A stretch of DNA of 64,000 nt, taken from assembly GCF_027942865.1 (NCBI RefSeq), contig NC_134510.1:29654163-29718162 (forward strand). Direction: 5' to 3'. The DNA comes from Odontesthes bonariensis (taxonomy: Eukaryota; Chordata; Actinopteri; Atheriniformes; Atherinopsidae). The position numbers and the translations under genes are program-made. Every line of letters starts with the position of its first letter. Positions within the stretch are counted from its first letter, which is position 1. The notes beneath the pieces are model-generated. The model had not been told where the DNA came from. It searched no databases and saw only the letters and a list, made by a program, of their open reading frames with translations. Positions 60,695 to 64,000 of this stretch are shown one piece after another.

Positions 60695-63162
60695 CATTTA
60701 ATTTATTTAATTTTTGCTCATTTGCTGTTAAACAGTACAGCTGGACTATTCTAAGTCAGATTCAGCTGAGTCGGCAAGCTTCTGAAGGACCAGTTTGCTG
60801 ATGAAGACCTCTAACTCGCCATTTTCACATGTCACAGCAGGGCAGACACGCCTGAAGCTGACTAAATTAAGTAGGACTTGGATGACCATTAGCGAGCATT
60901 GATAATGACATAATTCCTTTATTATTAGCTCACTTAAATCAAAATTCCCTAACTCTATGGCCCTCCATCATGTCCCAGCCTCTGTGTGGTCATGTATGTG
61001 CACGTCACAAGTGTAACCAAAGTGAAAGTGTGAATAGACTGGAGAACTGGCGCCCACCAACGGATCACACCGACCCAGATTTGATTGATCATTGGGGTGG
61101 CAGCAGCTTCATAAACAGAGCCCATCCATCAGCTTCTTCTGGGAGACACCGAAGGGGAGGAAAGGAGTAGGAACCAGATGAATGTGTCAACAGGCGCAGT
61201 GAGAGGTTGAAGGGCTGCAGGAGAGGGACCAGAGGCCTTGGCTCAAACACTGCTGACAGAGCAAAGGTGAGCCAACGGCTCAGAATGAGCCAAAACAGGA
61301 AAAGACTAATACTGCTTTAGGTGCTCTCATTTGAAATTCATTAAAGCTACCAGCTTTAAATCACAACAAATATTGTGTTTATATGACATGCTGATTTATT
61401 TGTTTTTAAACAGATCAATTACTATATAAGTGTAAAGTAAACTTGTATAGTGAAATGAATGGATTTTACTAAAGTCAAAAGCATACCCCTCTGGCATTTC
61501 ATTGTTTGACCATTCATGTCACAGCTGTGTTGTATCCTGTGTACACCACTGAATTACATCCTCGGCCAGCTCTCCCTCCCTTCTTTCGCCTTCCTCTCAC
61601 CCTCCCTGCCCTCTGTTACTGCGTCATGATGCTGAGAGAGCGTGCGTGAACCGGGACCCTGAGGCCCACTGTCCATAAGCGGAGGGGATGAAGGTCGTCG
61701 AGGAGAGCCCAGGGGTCAAAACACTGTGTGCGCAGTTCCGGGACCCCTATCTGACTATACGACCCCAGCACAGACGAGCCACTGTTCCTCCTCAAGGTTT
61801 CCTTTCATTCCCCCCAGCAACGGGACTCTTACACTGGGGGCAGAGCTCAGGGGTGGGCAGTGGGTGACCTTCTGATTTTAAAGATATAGACAGGCATTCC
61901 TCTATTGTCAAAAGCCTCATAATTCATTGGACTATTCGCACAGGCCATCCTGCCTCCCCCCTGCCCCCCATATGCCATCTCTAAAGTTAATGACCCTTGA
62001 GGTTTGTTAACGAATAGTCACTTTTGGAATGGGGGGTAGAAATGGAGCTGGGTGGCAGTCACACAGCTGCAGGGTATGACATTGACCCTGATATATAGAA
62101 ACAGCTCAAGAGTGAAAGTGTAGCCTGGTTAAGAGGGACGACAACACAAAAGATCTTTGTTCTCTAAGTTTAGTTATCTGACTTATTGTGGGAAAAAATC
62201 TGTTAAAAAGAAGCACATTTAATATTAGTTTAAATTTTCCACCCTGTTTATTCTATACATACTTGAAACAAGAAATTTCTTTTTTGCTGAGCAGTTTGAT
62301 CATATTTTCTCACTCAGGCATCTGTCATTGACCCATGTCCATATTTATAATTTGTTTGATGATGATTTGCTCATCCATAAGATTTCAGACTCAAAGCAAC
62401 AAAAGGAGTACACTAAATATCTTCTATGTTGCTTGCTTATTTTATCTTTTGTTTGTTTTTTCATCATAAAAACTTAACTCATAAGTAACTTGCTGGTTAT
62501 TCTGTATTTACATTTTCTTGTTATTAGCTGATGCGGGATACAAATTAGCCACCTCCCTATGTGATTTTTAGCCTCGTACTTGATTTTTTACAAAAACCAC
62601 AAATGCAGCATCTCCACTCACCTCATTCACCTACTTGCCCTGCATACAGATCTGGGGTTAAGTTTGGTTAAGAACGGTGATAATCAATCTCCCAATTACG
62701 GAGAGCTGGAGAGTGAGAGGTGGGGAGAAGAGAGAGGTAGCCTGGGGTTTGAGTGTTGGGAGGGTATCTCCAAATGTGAGGGTTAGGGGGATGAGAGGTT
62801 GTCTTTATCTGTGTATCCCCCTCTCCTTTAACTTGAAGCCGGGTTTCATGGGGCTTTTGTGGAAAGAGAGGCGGGACAGAGGAAGCGAGGAAGGGTGGGC
62901 TGGTGCGCAGGCAGTGTCTTTCACCATGCCAGGGGGAAGCTGTCTGAAGGCAAATTTTTGCAGACTTGACATTGCCCAATCTGCATGCCTTTTTTTGTGT
63001 ATTTGTGTGCAAGTATTTGGATATCTGGGTATGTTTGTGTGAGTATACACGTGTGCCCAAGTTGAAAATCTGGCTCTTGCAATGAGGTGGGGATCACAAG
63101 AGCGTCCTTTTTAGATTGCTGCTAATGAGCCCTGGCTGGCGAGAGGTACTCGAATTGATTAA

Positions 63163-63170
63163 ATTTGCAT
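63163..63170 (+). promoter_or_regulatory. Octamer motif ATTTGCAT
   Basis: A perfect POU-domain octamer within a block (about 63110-63215) of mixed composition that resembles conserved noncoding DNA. In AT-rich DNA octamers also occur by chance, and several others exist in the window. Confidence 0.25.
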
Positions 63171-63350
63171 GGAAGCCTAAATCATGACAGGGGCCTCATA
63201 CTTGTGCACCCCACCTCGAGGTGCACACACACACACATACATACATGGCACCCCTGCTACACCCCCACCTCCTCAGAAGACCTACAGGGGGTATCTCTTG
63301 CAAGAGAGAGGGCCAGGATATATCGGGGAAGGATGTGTGTACATGTTTGT

Positions 63351-63380
63351 GGGTGTGTGTGTGTGTGTGTGGTGTGGTGT
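63351..63380 (+). repeat. (GT)n microsatellite
   Basis: A GT run of about nine units followed by GGTGTGGTGT. A CA-rich run on the same strand lies near 63223-63245. Confidence 0.9.
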
Positions 63381-64000
63381 TGAACAGGGCGTGGAGCGCA
63401 CCCATCTGCCCCGGTATTACTGTCAGTCCATCATTCAAGGGAATGCCAAGCGCGTGCCTTGGGGACGTGTTCATTACGCTTTAACTACCGGATCTGTCCT
63501 TGTCTCGCAGCCTCCTTGTGTCGTTGTCTGTCTGAGATTGCATGTATGTATATTTATGCATGTGTCTGGTCGCATCACAATTGAGTGTTCCAAGTTCAAG
63601 TATACAAGGGTATTTGTGTGTTTTCAAACTGAGTAATATTCTGTCAATATCCAAACTGGACAGTTTGATACCAAGCTGTGAGTTTGTTGTAACCAATAAT
63701 TAAATAGCCATACCCATTTTCGCTTGATTCTAATATTCTCAGCATATTAATCCATCTCATCTCTTTCATTCACACAAACACACACTTTTCTTGTTGAGGA
63801 CTTTTTTGTTTCTCAAAGTTGCTCGTGCGTTTCTCTCACATCATTGCTCTAATGGTGTCTGTGTGACAATGCATGATGAAAGCTACTTTGTGCATTCACA
63901 TCTGCTTTATATCTACTCCTACTGACACAGAGGTGTTGAGATGAGTGTGTGCGTGCACTGGTGGGGGACAGTGCTCGTGCGTGGTTAGCCTGGGTGATTG

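Larger units (their letters stand above)
60026..64000. other. Gene-free DNA downstream of utp11
   Basis: No coding exon is recognised; POU3F1, the next gene in human, is not in the window. Several blocks look less random and could be conserved noncoding elements. They are about 60730-61010 (several TAAT-type homeodomain core sites), 61600-61770 (CpG-rich, with a 59-codon plus-strand frame at 61688-61867 that I do not recognise), 61900-62090, and 63110-63215. Dinucleotide repeats are also present. Confidence 0.45.

Noticed and set aside
63184..63636. 150-codon plus-strand frame
   Set aside because: It runs through CA/GT dinucleotide repeats and shows only repeat-derived H/T/V/C-rich peptide.

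Overview
The window looks like nuclear DNA from a bony fish (teleost). It is AT-rich, its genes are split by GT-AG introns, and three vertebrate gene families can be read directly. It also carries the tRNA-headed, GGATGGAT-tailed short retroposons that I know from many teleost genomes. There is no sign of bacterial, organellar or viral gene organisation.

Layout from left to right. Positions 1-3366 are an intron and 3367-3551 the last coding exon of an R-spondin gene on the plus strand, most likely rspo1, followed by its 3' UTR. Positions 4.9-18.9 kb are intergenic and rich in mobile elements. They include a 1,443-bp DNA transposon relic at 11104-12546 with intact ends and a 6-bp target duplication, and two copies of a short retroposon. 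The complete fhl3 coding sequence (five coding exons, 279 residues, four and a half LIM domains) lies on the minus strand at 19842-25902. Its 5' UTR appears to be split by a very long intron that leads to a GC-richer promoter region near 48.3-48.6 kb. After a gene-poor stretch with a LINE relic and more retroposons, the complete utp11 gene (eight coding exons, 254 residues) lies on the plus strand at 56756-59810. The last 4 kb hold no recognisable exon, only simple repeats and blocks that may be regulatory.

In human, RSPO1, FHL3, UTP11 and POU3F1 lie in this order on chromosome 1p34, with about nine genes between RSPO1 and FHL3. Here those intervening genes are absent, which fits gene loss after the teleost genome duplication. 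The three genes do not form one pathway. R-spondin 1 is a secreted enhancer of Wnt signalling, FHL3 is a LIM-only adaptor in muscle cytoskeleton and nucleus, and UTP11 belongs to the small-subunit processome that makes 18S rRNA.

The most unusual item is the 11.1-12.5 kb element. It has terminal inverted repeats, large inverted arrays of about 21-bp degenerate repeats just inside both ends, and two remnants of a spliced integrase-type transposase with the catalytic middle deleted. Other notable points are a non-canonical GC-AG intron in fhl3, two adjacent perfect hairpins at 47.8 kb, and opposite-strand splice donors that suggest a divergent promoter at 48.3-48.6 kb. I found no CRISPR array and no convincing new gene system.
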